Below the pieces are notes generated by a model that saw nothing but the letters and a program-made list of their open reading frames with translations, had not been told where the DNA came from and made no database searches. Shown piece by piece: positions 46,213 to 59,445 of a DNA stretch of 64,000 nt. Location of the stretch: NCBI GenBank assembly GCA_950295325.1, contig OX485805.1:6078501-6142500 (forward strand), written 5' to 3'. Made by a program: the position numbers and the translations under genes. The stretch's first letter is position 1. Every line of letters starts with the position of its first letter. The stretch comes from Polytrichum commune. Taxonomy: Eukaryota; Streptophyta; Polytrichopsida; Polytrichales; Polytrichaceae.

Positions 46213-47306
46213 CATTAATTCCACCTTCACTAGAAAATCCCTGTGGCTCACACTAATTATTTCCATGCTCATTTTCTGCACACACTAATAGAACTAGTTG
46301 GTGTAGTTTCAGTCTCATCTGGAAACAATCACTTGACTTATGTGAAGTTTAGCATTTCTTCATGGTATCAGAGATGGGGTATGCCAATGTAGAATCTTGC
46401 ATACTGTAGTGAGGTTGAGAGCGAGACAAGAGATTGAGTTCATAGGTTCCATGGCCAACGTGATAGCAAAGGAGAAAGTGTTAGAAGGACCCTCCAACTT
46501 GAGATCAAGTAAGGAGAGACACAAGTTCAAATTGCAGACAATTGCAACTTGCTGAGCCTGTCAAGTTTGAAGAAGTGAATGACATTCATGTCCTCTTCTG
46601 ACACACAACAGATGATAGTTAGGATCCATACATCACTAATGGAAAATGTGTGGGATACTGTCTCATTTTTTCATGAGAATGTCTCTCCGCAAACATACCT
46701 GCTAAAACAGTAACGCCCAAATGTCTACATAATGTCACGTTTAGCGCCTCATAGCACTTCTCGGCTGATTTTGCATGGGTCCCCTCAGATTTCACAACTT
46801 AACATGCCAAGTTTTTTACCATAATCACTTTAAAACATAGCTGATATTAACTGCAGCAATTCACAACACACACCTTGCACATATCAGAATAAGGCCGCTT
46901 GAATCATGACGTGCATGAAGAAAAATTCATACTTGTCCAGCATAAAAAAAATTCGCTGCCACATATGATGATGTGTATACCTCCCGTAGGAAGATTAGTC
47001 TAAAGTCATATGGCTTGTGGGGCAATGGGGGAGGCTCCTCCAGGCCATCCACCTTTTGCAAACATCAATCTGATCATAATTTGTGATCTCGATATAAAGA
47101 GATTTGACTCCAACCAAGTTGGCGTGAATCACCAGATGTCTCAGTTCACCCTGGAGCATTATTCTAATTTCATGAGTGATTCCAACTGTTGTCTCTCGAT
47201 ACATAATAACTTTACTCAGCCTGTGGAGCTTCTCTTTCTACACCTAGTATAGCCCATCCATTTAAGAATCAAGATGCAATCGAATCAAGATTATGCATCT
47301 TGCACT

Positions 47307-47312
47307 TTTATT
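47307..47312 (-). terminator. Possible polyadenylation signal of monooxygenase gene B
   Basis: AATAAA on the minus strand about 110 bases beyond the stop codon, at the same place as in gene A (10854-10859). Confidence 0.4.
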
Positions 47313-47423
47313 CTTCAATCAACTATCACTATTCCAAGCTCTAAGTCCTCACTGAATAATCTTGACATGAAATTCCACACTCTTTAATGAGTTGGATACC
47401 ACTTTGCTTTGGATCTTGTTTTG

Positions 47424-50400
47424 TTATTCTTGTTCAGGTTTCCAGTAGGTGGAGTCTGGATCTCCGGCAACATCTGCTGGGTATCTATTAATCCAACGGT
47501 AAAATTCCTTGTTCCGTTTGGCCTTTTCGCCCGGCGACAACTTTTGTACCCACTCAGGCACGAAGCATGGCCAGCTTGTCAATTCCGCTGCAAAACCTTG
47601 CACCTTTGTGCATCGTGGGATGCGTACCTCCTCATACCTGGTTCAAGAAAACAAGGCCAATCAAATATTAACAACACATTACAGCAGTGGTTCCAAAAAT
47701 TTACTTGTTTTTCCTTCTGAGGAGGAGGAGATACGGATTAAAGTTTAGTGAAGTGAGGCAGCTGAATTCACGTCATTGCTGGTACAAACTCATATAAACT
47801 GCATTCCATGTTGAAATGGAAAACTAGCAGTGACCAGGCTAAAATAACTAATATCCTTTTGGCATTACTTAACTAAATCTTAAAATATGAAATCACACAA
47901 AAACTTGGACCCGTGGCGATGTAATTTACAATATAAAATTGAAGGGGAAAAAATGTAACGTGAGAGAAAAAAAGCTATGTGTCATGTCATGCTAACTCGT
48001 TGTTTTCATGATGCCATGATATGCATTTCATGACCTTTTTGAACCAGTGATGAAATTCTTCAAATTCCAAATTAACTTTACAAAATGTTCCCATCCAAAT
48101 AATTAAATATTTCGTCACTTCAGTGATAAACTAGCCTCACTCATGCGGTAAACTTCGCATGTATGGTATATAATTTAAGGATGAAGTAATTGTTTGGTGG
48201 TAAATCATTGAACCTTGGTTGCATGCAAGTTTGACCACATAGCTATGCTCTGAATATGGTAAAATGGAGAATTTGTGAAGAATTATGCAGCACAATTCGC
48301 AAAAATGTTCGGACTCACAATGCACCCATATGTTCATATAGAAAGCTCCTGAAATAGTTGAAATAGTTGTAAAATCTAGTTCACCTCTTTATAGCGTCTG
48401 GCAATGCAGTTTCGGGGGTTTGACTGGAAAACACATGATGGAGAAGCAGTGTTAATTGATGTGCATCTTCAAAGGCAACTCGGGCACCCATTCCAGGGCC
48501 AGGGTATATGCCATGTGCAGCTGCGCTCAATTATTACAAACCACATAATTAGAACATCTACTTGCTATACCTTTGAAGTAATGATTTTCAAGTAATGATC
48601 ACTCAATCAAATCTAGCAAAATTGTAGACAAAAACTTTTGGTGAGATATGCCAAAAATATTCCACACATAAAACGGTACCACTACACTAAATTGTCCTAT
48701 TAGTGTGGGCCAATCATTCCCTAGAACCCACATTAATTTTCAACTCTCGCCAAATATCTAGTTTTAAATTAGTGCATGCCACATTAATTGTATTTTTAGG
48801 AAATAGATATGTGCACCATAAAACTATGTCCATTTGGTTGGATGTTTCGAGAATCATTAGGGAAAAATTGCAAGGTCTTGGGCCCACATTTTATCTAGCC
48901 TGACTAGACAACTAGAGTGGCCCTCATTGATTATTTCCATGACAATGTTTTACCCACACTAATAATAGGAAAATCTAGTGTAATTTTGATGTCATGACAA
49001 TGACATACTTGACTGCTTTGGAAAGAGGCAACTTCGGAATGACCTCTAGGGATTTGCCACAAAATAAAAGACAGGAAAAAATAGAAACTTGTATGTTCAA
49101 ATACTTTGGCAAGGAGAACAAGAGTGAAGTAACTTACCATCTCCCAAAAGCACAACTCGTCCGCTTGGATCACTCCAACTGCTCACAGGTAACCGATCAA
49201 AATTCCTGTCTTCACGAATGTGTTGGCTCTTGGATCTTTCCATGGCTGTCTTCAAATTTAGTAACTCCTCCGTGCCTTCAATCTGCTTCAGCACGCGGAT
49301 TTTCCGGGCCTCTTGGCCATGGACGTGGAAATCCGAAGCATAGGATTTTGTAAGCTCTCCATTCTTGTCAGGAACTCTGTATTGCCAAAGCGTGTGGCCA
49401 GAACCTGCAAAACACACCATATAAATCAAATTAATACAAAAATATATATATTTAACTTATATGGTCAAAAGTTGTTTTTATGCTTGTGATGTAAAGAAAA
49501 TAACATTGAACTTTGTTTTTGAGATAAAAAGTGCATACCTTGTGTGCATTAACATGCATGCCTTCAACTAGAAGTTTGATTTCTCGCACGCTAACTTGAA
49601 TATAGAGGTTCTCTTCTATTCTATGATGTATATACAAGTTATGTTTTATTGTAAAAATGAAGATTTACAATAGAAACTTATGACAATGTGAACTTTTTTG
49701 TGAGTATCTAATAACAATAACGGTTTATTAATTTTTTGATCAAGGTATGTGGGCCTTAAGCGGTGACTCTTCTTAATTGGACTCTTATTAACTGGACACA
49801 TATATTTGAGTAGCATATGGCAAGGCTAGTGGTCAAGAACGAACACACTTGTCACGACGCAATTGGACTATGTGCTCAACACACATCGATAATGGGGACA
49901 ATATATCCACTAGAGTGAAATTAAGGAGTTCTTCATCTTTGAGTCACCAAGTCTCTATGAAGGTGATGATTAAGAAGTGCAACAAGAGATTGAATTCACA
50001 AACTGATTTTATAAGTGGAGAACCTGCGAAATCTTACCACAATAGCAAGATATTGTGGTAGTCATCGTTGTAGGGTAAATAATGAACTTGATCTCATCAT
50101 CTTCTTGCAAATTTAGCTCCCTGCCACAAACAAGGTCATATCTCTTACATTGATTAAGGTATATGTGCCTAATTCAATGTCTGATCTTAAATGGACACCT
50201 ATACTTGAGTGGTGTATCGTTGGGTGTGACTCTACAAATGGACACCACAAAAACATGTATTCAAAAAGGATTGGACTACATGCTCAAAATTTGTTAATCG
50301 TTTTAGACACAGTAGTCAACATGTGTACGGGGGACTTTATGATCATTTAATAACTTAAAGAATCTTCACCTTGACAATGAATAGGATATTTATGTAAGCT

Positions 50401-53173
50401 CCAAAAATTATGAAGAAAGTGGCTAAGGGCACGATTTGGATTTGCTAATCATCTCACACTAATTGCTTGATTTATATTTTACGAGAAGTGGGTGTAGAGA
50501 GGGAAGTGTCCATTTAAGTCCCGCTTACCTTGACCAATGTCATGGGCAACTATCACACTGTCTGGCAACAAAATGTCACAAAATCTGGTTGTATATGCAA
50601 TGCGATGGTTTGCTTCTGGTGCATTTATTGCAACAGGCGGGTCGCTAGTTAGGTATAAAATGAACTGTAAGAGTTACTTCACGAGACCAAATATACATGA
50701 TTCACAAGAACATGGATAGATCTAATTTCAAGAGCATGAGGTCTACAACTATCAACTTAGGTTACATTATCACCAGATTGTGAGTTTGATATGTAAAATG
50801 TTACCTTATTTGATCCACAGGTACAATAGCCAACCAAGTGACCAACCCAAGGTCCCGAGGCTCATCACCCACCAACATCTTTCGCACTCGTGACCAAACA
50901 CCGTCAGCGCCCACTAACAATTTGGCTCTCACAACTTTTGTCTCCACTGCACAAGGATCACCTTCCGTCACTTCGAAGCGAGTTTCTACACCCTCCTTCA
51001 AAGACATAAGTCAGAAATGGAAGACCTGAACATACTTTACTGACAGATTTTCCATCTTGTATGAATATGATAACCTACACAAGAACTCAACTATGGCTTA
51101 AAGTCAGTTGTAACCTATAGTTGGGAGATACATGGACTGGATTGACATACATAATTGGTGTGAGGAGGAATTGAGCTAAGTGCCGAGAAATCAAGATTTC
51201 ATTTCAATCTTTGGTCTCTAGTGCACCACTCACAAGCATGGGGATCTGACAATGGATTTTAGCCGCACTCTTCATAGCCACTAACAAGACGCCACATAAT
51301 CGAGATTCCTCTTCAAACGGGTAATGAAGAATCATCATATTGCAATCAGAACAATTTTAGCACAACAATATCCCTTCGAAGAAACGTGCCCCACGACTCT
51401 AGAGAGTTATGAATGGAAAGAGATGATTGATGGGCGTCGCCAATGTGAGATGGGTTTTCTTTTCAATGGGGCAATAGAAGAGGAGAATAAAACAATCTAT
51501 TATTGATCGTCAGGTCATTTAAGAATGTGAACCATGAGGAGGAAGCACCGCTTGTGGGTGAACTTAAACCAACATATGGATATCTGCCCATAGTGAGTAG
51601 GGAAAATGACTCCCAAGTAGATTAGTAGCTACAATAGTTAGATCCTTGAGAAGACAACCATGGAACAAAGTAGATTAATCTTCATGACACTTAGATGCTT
51701 GAGAAATGGAAGGTGAAAGGGCACCCAAGTTCTTCAAGACGAGTTGTCTTTTGCTCTAGTGCAATCACAAGTTTGCACTTGAATCATCTGACATTTTCAT
51801 GATGTCAACCCCATGTTTTCTTCTTTTTCTTCAACTTAGAAGTATTTTTGGCATGGGAGAGGGGGTACTAGTGCTAATAAATCCAAGTTCCAATAGCAAC
51901 TTAACAAACATAAGTTAATCTACCATAAACACAACAAATGATGAAATTCTTTAATATGTTTCAAAGAAGCAAACTGCCAAACCCTAATTAAGCATGTACA
52001 CAATTAAATTCCATGGCAGTATGATAATCATACCTCAATGAGCTTGTAATCGACAAACCGGTGCCCATAGTGCACCACACTCGTGTCCAATTCACCAACG
52101 AGGGTGTCAAGGGCGCCCTTCCATGTGATCGCAAACATTCGCTCCGACTCGGTAAGTTGTGGTGCTCGCGCAATTAGCTTCTCCTCTTCACCCGGCGTCC
52201 GAATCCGAATCGTGAATTTTCCCACGTGATGGCCAACAGATTCCATTCTGTCACTCAACCCTGGCTTGATTCCGTCCAGCGCTCGAATGCCTGCCGCATC
52301 AATCATCACACCAACGTTTATAAGATGCATGCTCTATTCTAACCAGCATGGTAATGAATCACTAATTAAGCACAGGGAAGTTCTGGAGTCAAGTAGTTCT
52401 TCAATCGCATTCATTTGTGTTGAATTGAACAAGCTCGTTTGCAGAATCTGCCGAACAGAATAAAAATACAACCACCAACTTGGGAGGAATCCAATTAAAC
52501 CAGGACTCAAGGGGGGACTCATTACAGTAACTAGAGCCGAAAGGGAAGCACTTCTCAGAGAGGCCTCCAACAAACCATTACAGCATTCAGCAAGCCTCTC
52601 ATATATTGGATCAATACTCAGAACAAACATGTGTAATTCTAAATATCCTTTACAATTTCAGTCCAAATTGAAGAGTCGAACTCAGGTGTGACTATACATA
52701 TTACAAGGAGAATAAGCTCCTGAAGGTGAATGATGTAATGATATCCAAATGCTCTCAAAAGTTTGTAGAATCTCACTTGGGCTGTCAACGTAGAGATAGG
52801 ATGGGCTTTTCTATGCTTCTGGGAGTGAGTTCTCTGCCATTCTAACCTGCCATAATATAAATCGAGGAGAGCATTCATCGGATCAACATTCATTAAGATG
52901 CATGATAAGAATCAAGGGATGCAAGCAAACCACCAAGAAGCATAAGGAGGAGTCGGTCAAGAGCACTAATTTGACAAGTGATTGAAATTTACATTAAATG
53001 TTTCGTAACTTACCATTTTGTCCTATGCTCATGCCGGTGCCAAAGTGTTTGCGTTCCTTGGGTGATTTCTCAAACACGTGTGCTTGAATACCTCGGTTTT
53101 GTAAGCCAACGGCCAAGGCCAGACCTCCCATCCCTCCTCCCACGATCGCAACATCCATCTCCAACGTTGCCAT
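47424..53173 (-). CDS. FAD-dependent monooxygenase, copy B (8 exons, 468 aa)
   Basis: The exons are 53014-53173, 52034-52290, 50805-50995, 50529-50644, 50038-50103, 49138-49404, 48385-48520 and 47424-47637. Each has exactly the length of its partner in copy A, all borders are GT-AG, and the frame is open throughout. The FAD motifs GGGMGG, GADG and GDAAH are all kept. Differences from copy A are scattered substitutions, for example a Met to Leu near the start, Arg to Gln before NRGIQ, a changed pair in the exon 4 product (TDAHD versus IVAHD), and several in exon 5. No frameshift or stop is seen, so both copies look functional. Intron 6 is shorter because it lacks the SINE. The substrate is unknown, as for copy A. 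Confidence 0.92.
48969..48985. other. Empty site of the intron-6 SINE
   Basis: A single copy of the target (aaatctagtgtaatttt) with continuous flanks at the place where unit 1 has the SINE. Confidence 0.8.
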
Positions 53174-53361
53174 CTCTGATCAGTCTTGCAATCGGTCAGG
53201 ATTTCGTGACCTAAGTCAAGTTGAGTTGTATGTGTTGCAAATTTTAGTCCACAACCATCTAGTAGAGCGAGGATATTAAAATTGGTCAACAAAGTAGATG
53301 GAGACCATGCTGGGATCCACGTATTATGGTCAGCCATCATAGAATATGTTATAGGGACTGT

Positions 53362-53520
53362 CATGATATGTGCCCGGTGCTTTATCCTTCGACCAATACA
53401 CTTTCACTTCTGCACCTTTTGTGGGTTGTGAAGCTTGTAAGTCGAGTGATCAAAGTTGTTCACATCGACAGACTTTCACTTTGTTATCTTCATCAGAGTT
53501 CTCTACAAGTGGAACTAAAA
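53362..53520. repeat. Shared backbone 5' of gene B
   Basis: Matches 19359-19413 plus 19831-19904 of unit 1 and contains the empty MITE site (cttgtaagtcgagtg near 53429-53444). In unit 2 it follows the gene B flank directly, whereas in unit 1 an extra 2.2 kb lies between. Confidence 0.8.
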
Positions 53521-53861
53521 TTAGGTTTAGTTTTTTTATATGTTTATTTTATAATATTTTAGTTTATACCTTCTACTTTCTCAAAGTATTCATACACATT
53601 CAAACTAATTAAGTGTGATTATGTGTAATTGTGTCTACATAACTGTATTAGAAGGTAATTTTGCGCAAGGCCTAGGTTTCTACAAGCATATATACACATT
53701 TGAAGTAATTGAGCCTGATTAAGTGCAAGTAAGTGCATTCAGCCCAATTAAGCATAATGAAGCCTAAACAAGTGTAATTAAGCACATCATTTCTCATATC
53801 TGGATTAAATAATGATTAAGTGCATTTTATAATTAATTGGGCTTATTTAATTTGTATGTTG
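53521..53861. other. Unit 2-specific AT-rich segment
   Basis: About 340 bases without a match in unit 1. They contain a loosely repeated motif around taattaagtg and gcctaattaagc. No gene. Confidence 0.5.
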
Positions 53862-54025
53862 AGGTATACATATAGACTTCATTGATATTTTCCCTAGTCA
53901 ACATGTGTGTGTGTGTGTGTGTGAATAAAACCACCTTATAGCTCTTAAATACCTTGCAATGTTAACATTCTCTAATTGCCGCTTTGAAAACCACCAATTC
54001 CCATGCTTCCCCCTCCCCCCCCCCC

Positions 54026-54453
54026 AAGCATTAAAAAACACCCATCTAGATGATCACGCCCTAGCGACATCCAACAAACTATGGCCAATTAAAACCTAAT
54101 TTTGAAGTGCCAAAGCCCCCACAATGATAGCCCTCGTCCCCTTTTCCAGTGGTTTGATTCATCAACCTCACAATCATCATGGTGCATGTATGCGAAGGTA
54201 TATGTAGACGTCAATGATATTCTTCGTAGCCAACAAAAACAAGCATTAAAAAACACCCATCTAGATGATCACGCCCTAGCAACATCCAACAAACTATGGC
54301 CAATTAAAACCTAATTTTGAAGTGCCAAAGCCCCCACAATGATAGCCCTCGTCCCCTTTTCCAGTGGTTTGATTCATCAACCTCACAATCATCATGGTGC
54401 ATGTATGCGAAGGTATATGTAGACGTCAATGATATTATTCGTAGCCAACAAAA
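54026..54453. repeat. 215-bp local tandem duplication
   Basis: 54026-54240 is repeated as 54241-54453 with only a few differences (gatattctt versus gatattatt, and the length of an A run). Unit 1 has a single, more diverged counterpart near 23450-23660, so the duplication is specific to unit 2 and young. Confidence 0.93.
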
Positions 54454-55131
54454 AATACTCAATACATAGGTACTGTATCTATAGATAAAATCCACCTTGT
54501 AGCTTTTAAAGATTGGTTCCCCCTCCCCTGACCATTTAAAACCCCATTGAGATGATCATGCCCCTACAACAACCCAACAATCTATGGGCCAACTGCAAAA
54601 CCAACTTGAATCATAAATGCCCCCACAATGACAACCCCCGAACCATTTCCCTCCGTGGGCTAGTACATCAACCTCATTATCGTCACGTCCAATGAATGTG
54701 AAGATATGCATACAAAGTTTGTTGATATTTTCCTTAGCCTACAAAAGCATAGTACATAGACATGTAAAAATACAATCCACCTCGTAACTCTTAAATACAT
54801 CACAATGATAATCTTCAAAAAATATCACATTAGAAACTACCAATACATCACCCCCCCCCCCCCTCCCGACCAATAAATTTCCTATTAGAATGATCACACT
54901 CCAACAACAACCCAAGTATACATTGTGGGCCAAAGCCTCCACAATGACCACACACACACCTCCCAAAAAAAAATTAAAAAGTAAAAATAAAACCTTTGAG
55001 AGAAGGCAATACCGCTTTTTCTGTAGCCTAGGCTTGTAACTCATGAGTCCCATGTACAGATAAGAGCTCATATCTTGAATGGTGAAGCGTCTCTCATTTA
55101 AGCCAACCCCCATTTGCCATTCATCTCTCTC

Positions 55132-55134
55132 TTA
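55132..55134. other. Empty site of the Harbinger insertion
   Basis: Single TTA in ctctcttactcaaac. Flanking sequence matches 24080-24118 on the left and 32196 onward on the right, so this is the ancestral, uninserted form. Confidence 0.88.
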
Positions 55135-56294
55135 CTCAAACAAAATACATAGTTCAAAAAGTTGACCACCAAGTTGTTGCATGGAGAGAAAGAAAAAATA
55201 CCAACAGAGAAAAAAAAACACATTATTACCGTAGGAATGAGAGCCTATAACATTACACACCCATGCCTAGTTGCTATTTTTTCCAAACAAGAAGGGCAGT
55301 AACTTGGGCATGGGTCCCGGGAATAGAATTAGGGAAAATTGCAAGTCATGTGTTGTCAACGTGCATTGACTACTGACAATTGACGCAATAGGTGAGTCAT
55401 GCATGCCAACAATGTGTGGTTGGATGCTTTTGATTTTTATAAATAAAATTAATTGTTGTAATGAAACATGGGATTGTGTGGTTAATTAGCTTTGCAAGTA
55501 AATAATACTCGGGTTGGTGACTATTCATTTTGCAAGGGTGGCCCAACATATGGGGGACATAACCAAATTCTCGGCACTTGGGGGTGCAGTTCCCTAGTGT
55601 TGAGTAATGTTAAGAGGAGTAGTACATAGACACCCAATCAAATAGCTATAAAAAAAATTTATGGTCTTCATTCTTTGTAAAGAATTGAATAAAATTCATA
55701 CGCCAAAGAACCATGATTATTATTATTTTAAACTTGAAACTTGAAGATAGCTAAAACCTAACAAACAAATAAACAAAAACTCCGAATTACTATTCCCAAA
55801 ATTTGCCACCATGTGGCATGGCCGTAACCCTAAATCCCTCCTTCCCAAAGTAAGGCATTTACCTTACTTTGCATCTCATGAGCCATGATCATAGTAAGGG
55901 ACACACACTCTTATTCGTACATCGATGTTGTTTTCTTATTCTTTTTTGTTAATCAAGTTTCATTCGTACGATATTATGATTGAAGCACCTTTGTCAACTC
56001 AACAATTTGGCTACCCAAGCATAATTTACCATGGTAGCCTTTAATGCATCTACATGTAACTATGTGTATTAGCACATGCCCATCCATGTCAACTTAAGAT
56101 CATTACATGACATTTATCATGATACATTCACATAATAATTATCCCCAATAGATGTAATTTCTAGCACTTTTCAATACTATATTATTACACCACAATAATG
56201 TTCCGTGCTCCCTTTTGTTCCCATTTCAAAAGATGGGAGTGGATCATGATCATCTTCCTTATAGTGTTCAATGAAGGGGACTGTCACAACGAAC

Positions 56295-57989
56295 ACCAAA
56301 ATCCACTCCCACCTTGCTCTTCATTAATATAGTATGTTAAGTAGATTGCATTATCTTCTTTAAAATAGATAATTAGTTTGTCAAAATAGATTTTGGGGTG
56401 GAAATGATGTGGGTTCAAAATCTCCCCCCTTGCACAAACACATGTGAAATTCCAAAACTCAAGAACACTACTCAATTATAACAACATATTCTCTTTCCGT
56501 TTTGGCAAGCATACTAATATGGAGAACAATAACCTAGAATGGAACCATTCCCATGTTGGCCACTTTTATATAATAACACATGTCAATATGAATCACATTA
56601 TTGTTGGACACCGATAGATTGGCAAGGTAGGTGGATATACTAACCCCTCGAGTAGTTGGCAGTCACATTGGGAATATCCCCCATCATTGCCAAGCTCAAA
56701 ATGTAACTTTGGTGGCACATGCAATCTCAATTCAAAATTTGCTACCATAGCATATGCAAACTTGGGTCTCACATTCAAGAATAATAAACCTTGATGTTTG
56801 GGCCCCACAAAACATTGACAAGGCTCTTAGTATGATAACCATTTTCACACATAGATTTTTGTTTTCAAGCATCCGCAACCCTTCTCAAAATAATAGTAAA
56901 TCATTGTGCTCAAGGTCAAATTACCTCAAGTGATAATGGAGCTAGCTTTCCTAAATATATCATGGGCATGTGCTCCCATGACTTGCTATGGCATTGCGGA
57001 AATAATTAAAGAGAAAAAGGAACGTTAGTGTGACACACTAACGTGCAATGTCCATTGACCATCATCACCTTCTACCCATGGCCACATGGCCATCTGGGGG
57101 AGGGGGAGGCACAAAGGTGACTTACTACATGTTTTTCTCGCATTACTTTAAAGACCACCATGATTATGCTTGAGATCTGGCTATCCTTTTCATAAAACAT
57201 ACTCAAGGGAAAGACAAATTGGGGAGGGGAAGGGTGACAATGTTGATTATTATTGTAGAATTCGAAATTGCTACTCTTATTGGGGGGGGGGGGGGGAGGG
57301 GGTGATATGGGGGCCACACTGGGGGTCCAGCTAGCCCGGCCGGTGTGGACCCCCCCGGAGCTGGGGCCGCCCATCCAGGGTAGATGGGACAGTGTCCCAA
57401 AGGGCCTCGGCTAGTTGGATGCAAAGCGGGAGCCCCCTATGTGAGTGTTATGAAACCAAAACCCCTTATGTTTTGGTCCACTCATATGAGAATATAAAGT
57501 GTTACCATGCTTTCCTTGTTGTAAATTTAAAAATTGACATATATCCTCGGAGTCAATTGTTTTCTTCAAGTCAGCCGTGAGTCATGATGCAAGTAACTTG
57601 AACCCTGGCTTTGGCACTCGGACACTTTGACAGTAGCCTTGATGACAACTGACTTCTTTTCAAAAAGTATATATATGCCACTCAAATAGCTCAAGCCTTG
57701 TACAAATATCCAACATGGGCAAGGGAATCATCATCTTGCACAATGGAATCGTTGCTTGGATGGAGCAAGTGTCGAGTCCAAGGCTGCCATGATGTTAAAT
57801 GCCATTTGGTTTATTCATACAGTGTTGAAATGCATACAGACAAAACACCCCATTATGATTGAACCCGACCGCTGACTTTTAAGGTAAAGTAGACGTGCCT
57901 AATTCGGATATTTTTCTCTTGGCACTCACTTCTATTAAGACATGAAACACACAATCAAGTCGGTGTGAGATGATTAGCAAATCTTAACT
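56295..57989. other. Right flank of the tandem duplication
   Basis: No gene is recognised. A G-run at about 57283-57303 is followed by a GC-rich patch (57304-57420) unlike its AT-rich surroundings. The patch contains the palindromic core agcccggccggtg flanked by gggtcc and ggaccc. Confidence 0.5.
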
Positions 57990-58345
57990 ATGCCCAATAG
58001 CCACTGGCCTCATGATTTTTGGAGCTCATATGAATATCTTATTGATTATCAAAGCAAAGATAATGTTCTAGTCTTGCATAATTTTTCTCATGAAGTGCAA
58101 CAAATGTTGGAGCAGTCCATCACCTTGGATGAGTTCACCAAGGCGGTGGATGCTTTAGCAAATGGCAGGAGTTTGAGACAAGATGGCCTCATTGTTATTT
58201 TTCAAAGCATGTTGGAGATTTGTGGGTGAGGATTTCAGACATATGATGAATGTATTGCTCCTTAAAGGACACATTGTTCCGGGTGTTATGAGAGGACTAA
58301 TTGCCATGTTGTTCAAAGAGGGGGCACCTTATAATACGAAATTAC
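57990..58345 (+). pseudogene. LINE reverse transcriptase, N-terminal fragment
   Basis: The frame contains EQSITLDEFTKAVDALANG followed by RQDGLIVIFQSMLE, and after a frameshift VMRGLIAMLFKEGAP. This order is the start of the non-LTR reverse transcriptase domain (the ...kSPGpDG... and ...liallfKk... blocks). The stop at 58227 and the frameshift show decay. The domain is cut at about 58345, where unrelated repeats begin; its continuation appears at about 59880. Confidence 0.7.
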
Positions 58346-58450
58346 TCATTGGTTAACACTTTTGCTTTGCATTCATGAGGTCCTTGGTTCAATTCTCCCT
58401 TCCATCATGCCCAAAACCTCCCTAGAAATATGTGCACATGTGTATTGCCC
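58345..58450 (+). mobile_element. tRNA-like SINE fragment
   Basis: The segment containing ttgctttgcattcatgaggt followed by CCTTGGTTCAATTCTCC resembles the anticodon-to-T arm of a tRNA-Ala(TGC)-like gene, with a B-box-like GGTTCAATTC. The A-box part (ttggttaacactt) lies at the usual distance before it. It cannot fold as a full tRNA and lies in the middle of broken transposons, so a tRNA-derived SINE head is more likely. Borders are uncertain. Confidence 0.45.
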
Positions 58451-59445
58451 TCCATACTAAACAACACAATTGTTGTGCAATAGCCGTGAAACTAGGGATA
58501 ACACCATCAACAATTAGTCGCATCATTAAAAATTATAGAGCTACGGGGATGCTGGAGGATAAGGAAAGGTTAGAGGCGCCCGCACATTCTTAGTGAGAGA
58601 AGTGATCGTTACTTGGTATGATTGGTGTAAAAATAATAATAGAGTATTGTAGTAAGGTGTCAAAGGGTTTTTCAAGAGGTCTCATATATCACAACTTCTC
58701 CTAACATAGTAAGAAGAGCACTAAAAAAGTGCCAAGGACTACAATGTGAGAAAAAATTTAAATAAAAATAAAAATCTCTTTTTAGATTTTCACAAACAAT
58801 TAAAGCATGAATGGGCAAAATAGCACAAGGATTGGATGGAGAGCACTCGAGGAAAGTTGTATTCTCATATGAAAGTATATTCAACATTGTAGGGTCCGAT
58901 GATTGAAAGTGGTGTTGGATGAGGCTTGATGTAAGCAATCATGTGGTTAGTAAGACTATGAAGCGCGGTAGAGGGAGCATCATGGTTTGGGGTTGCATGA
59001 GTTGGGAGGATGTTGGGGAACTGACCAAAATTGAAGGAAAAATAAATACCAAGCATTATCAGAATATCCTATAGGATATCATGAGCATGTTAGTTGTGAA
59101 ATTCGGAAAATAAGCAGAGGAGTAGATTTGTAACATGCTAACAACCCAAAGTATACCAACATGTCAGCAATCAAATGGTTCAACGATCACGCAATCATAG
59201 TAATGCCATGGAGTGCACAATCCCCCCACATGAATCCTATCTAACACCTATAGAACAAAGTGGACCAACACCTTTGACTTTGTAGAGACCTCTCCACTAG
59301 CAAGGGTGACATTTGGAAGAAGTTGTAGGAGGAATGGAACAACATTGAGGTGGAAGTCGTACAAAAGCTCGTGAAATCCATGCCCAACAGAGTGCAAGCA
59401 TTGGTTGAACGCAAAAGGAGGATACACCAAATACTAGCCAAATAG
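58451..59445 (+). pseudogene. Degenerate Tc1-type transposase
   Basis: With several stops and frameshifts, one can follow the whole Tc1 order: the helix-turn-helix region VKLGITPSTISRIIKNY (about 58480-58540), then RGRGSIMVWGCMSWEDVGEL (about 58960-59020), then PWSAQSPHMNPI followed by a stop (about 59200-59245), then EEWNNIEVEVVQKLVKSMPN and RVQALVERKRR (about 59330-59425). These are the classical blocks of Tc1/mariner DDE transposases (HTH_Tnp_Tc3 and DDE_3). It is dead. It is a different lineage from the transposase relic at 6016-6810. Confidence 0.82.

Larger units (their letters stand above)
33474..56294 (+). repeat. Tandem duplication, unit 2
   Basis: Direct-repeat partner of 9677-33473. 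It starts at aattatagtgggtgatt, is split at 33587/46213 by the MULE, continues through gene B and the backbone, and ends at about 56294 (gtcacaacgaac), where unit 1 abuts unit 2 in the other copy. It lacks the SINE, MITE and Harbinger insertions of unit 1. It has a 215-bp local tandem duplication of its own (54026-54453). Confidence 0.9.
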
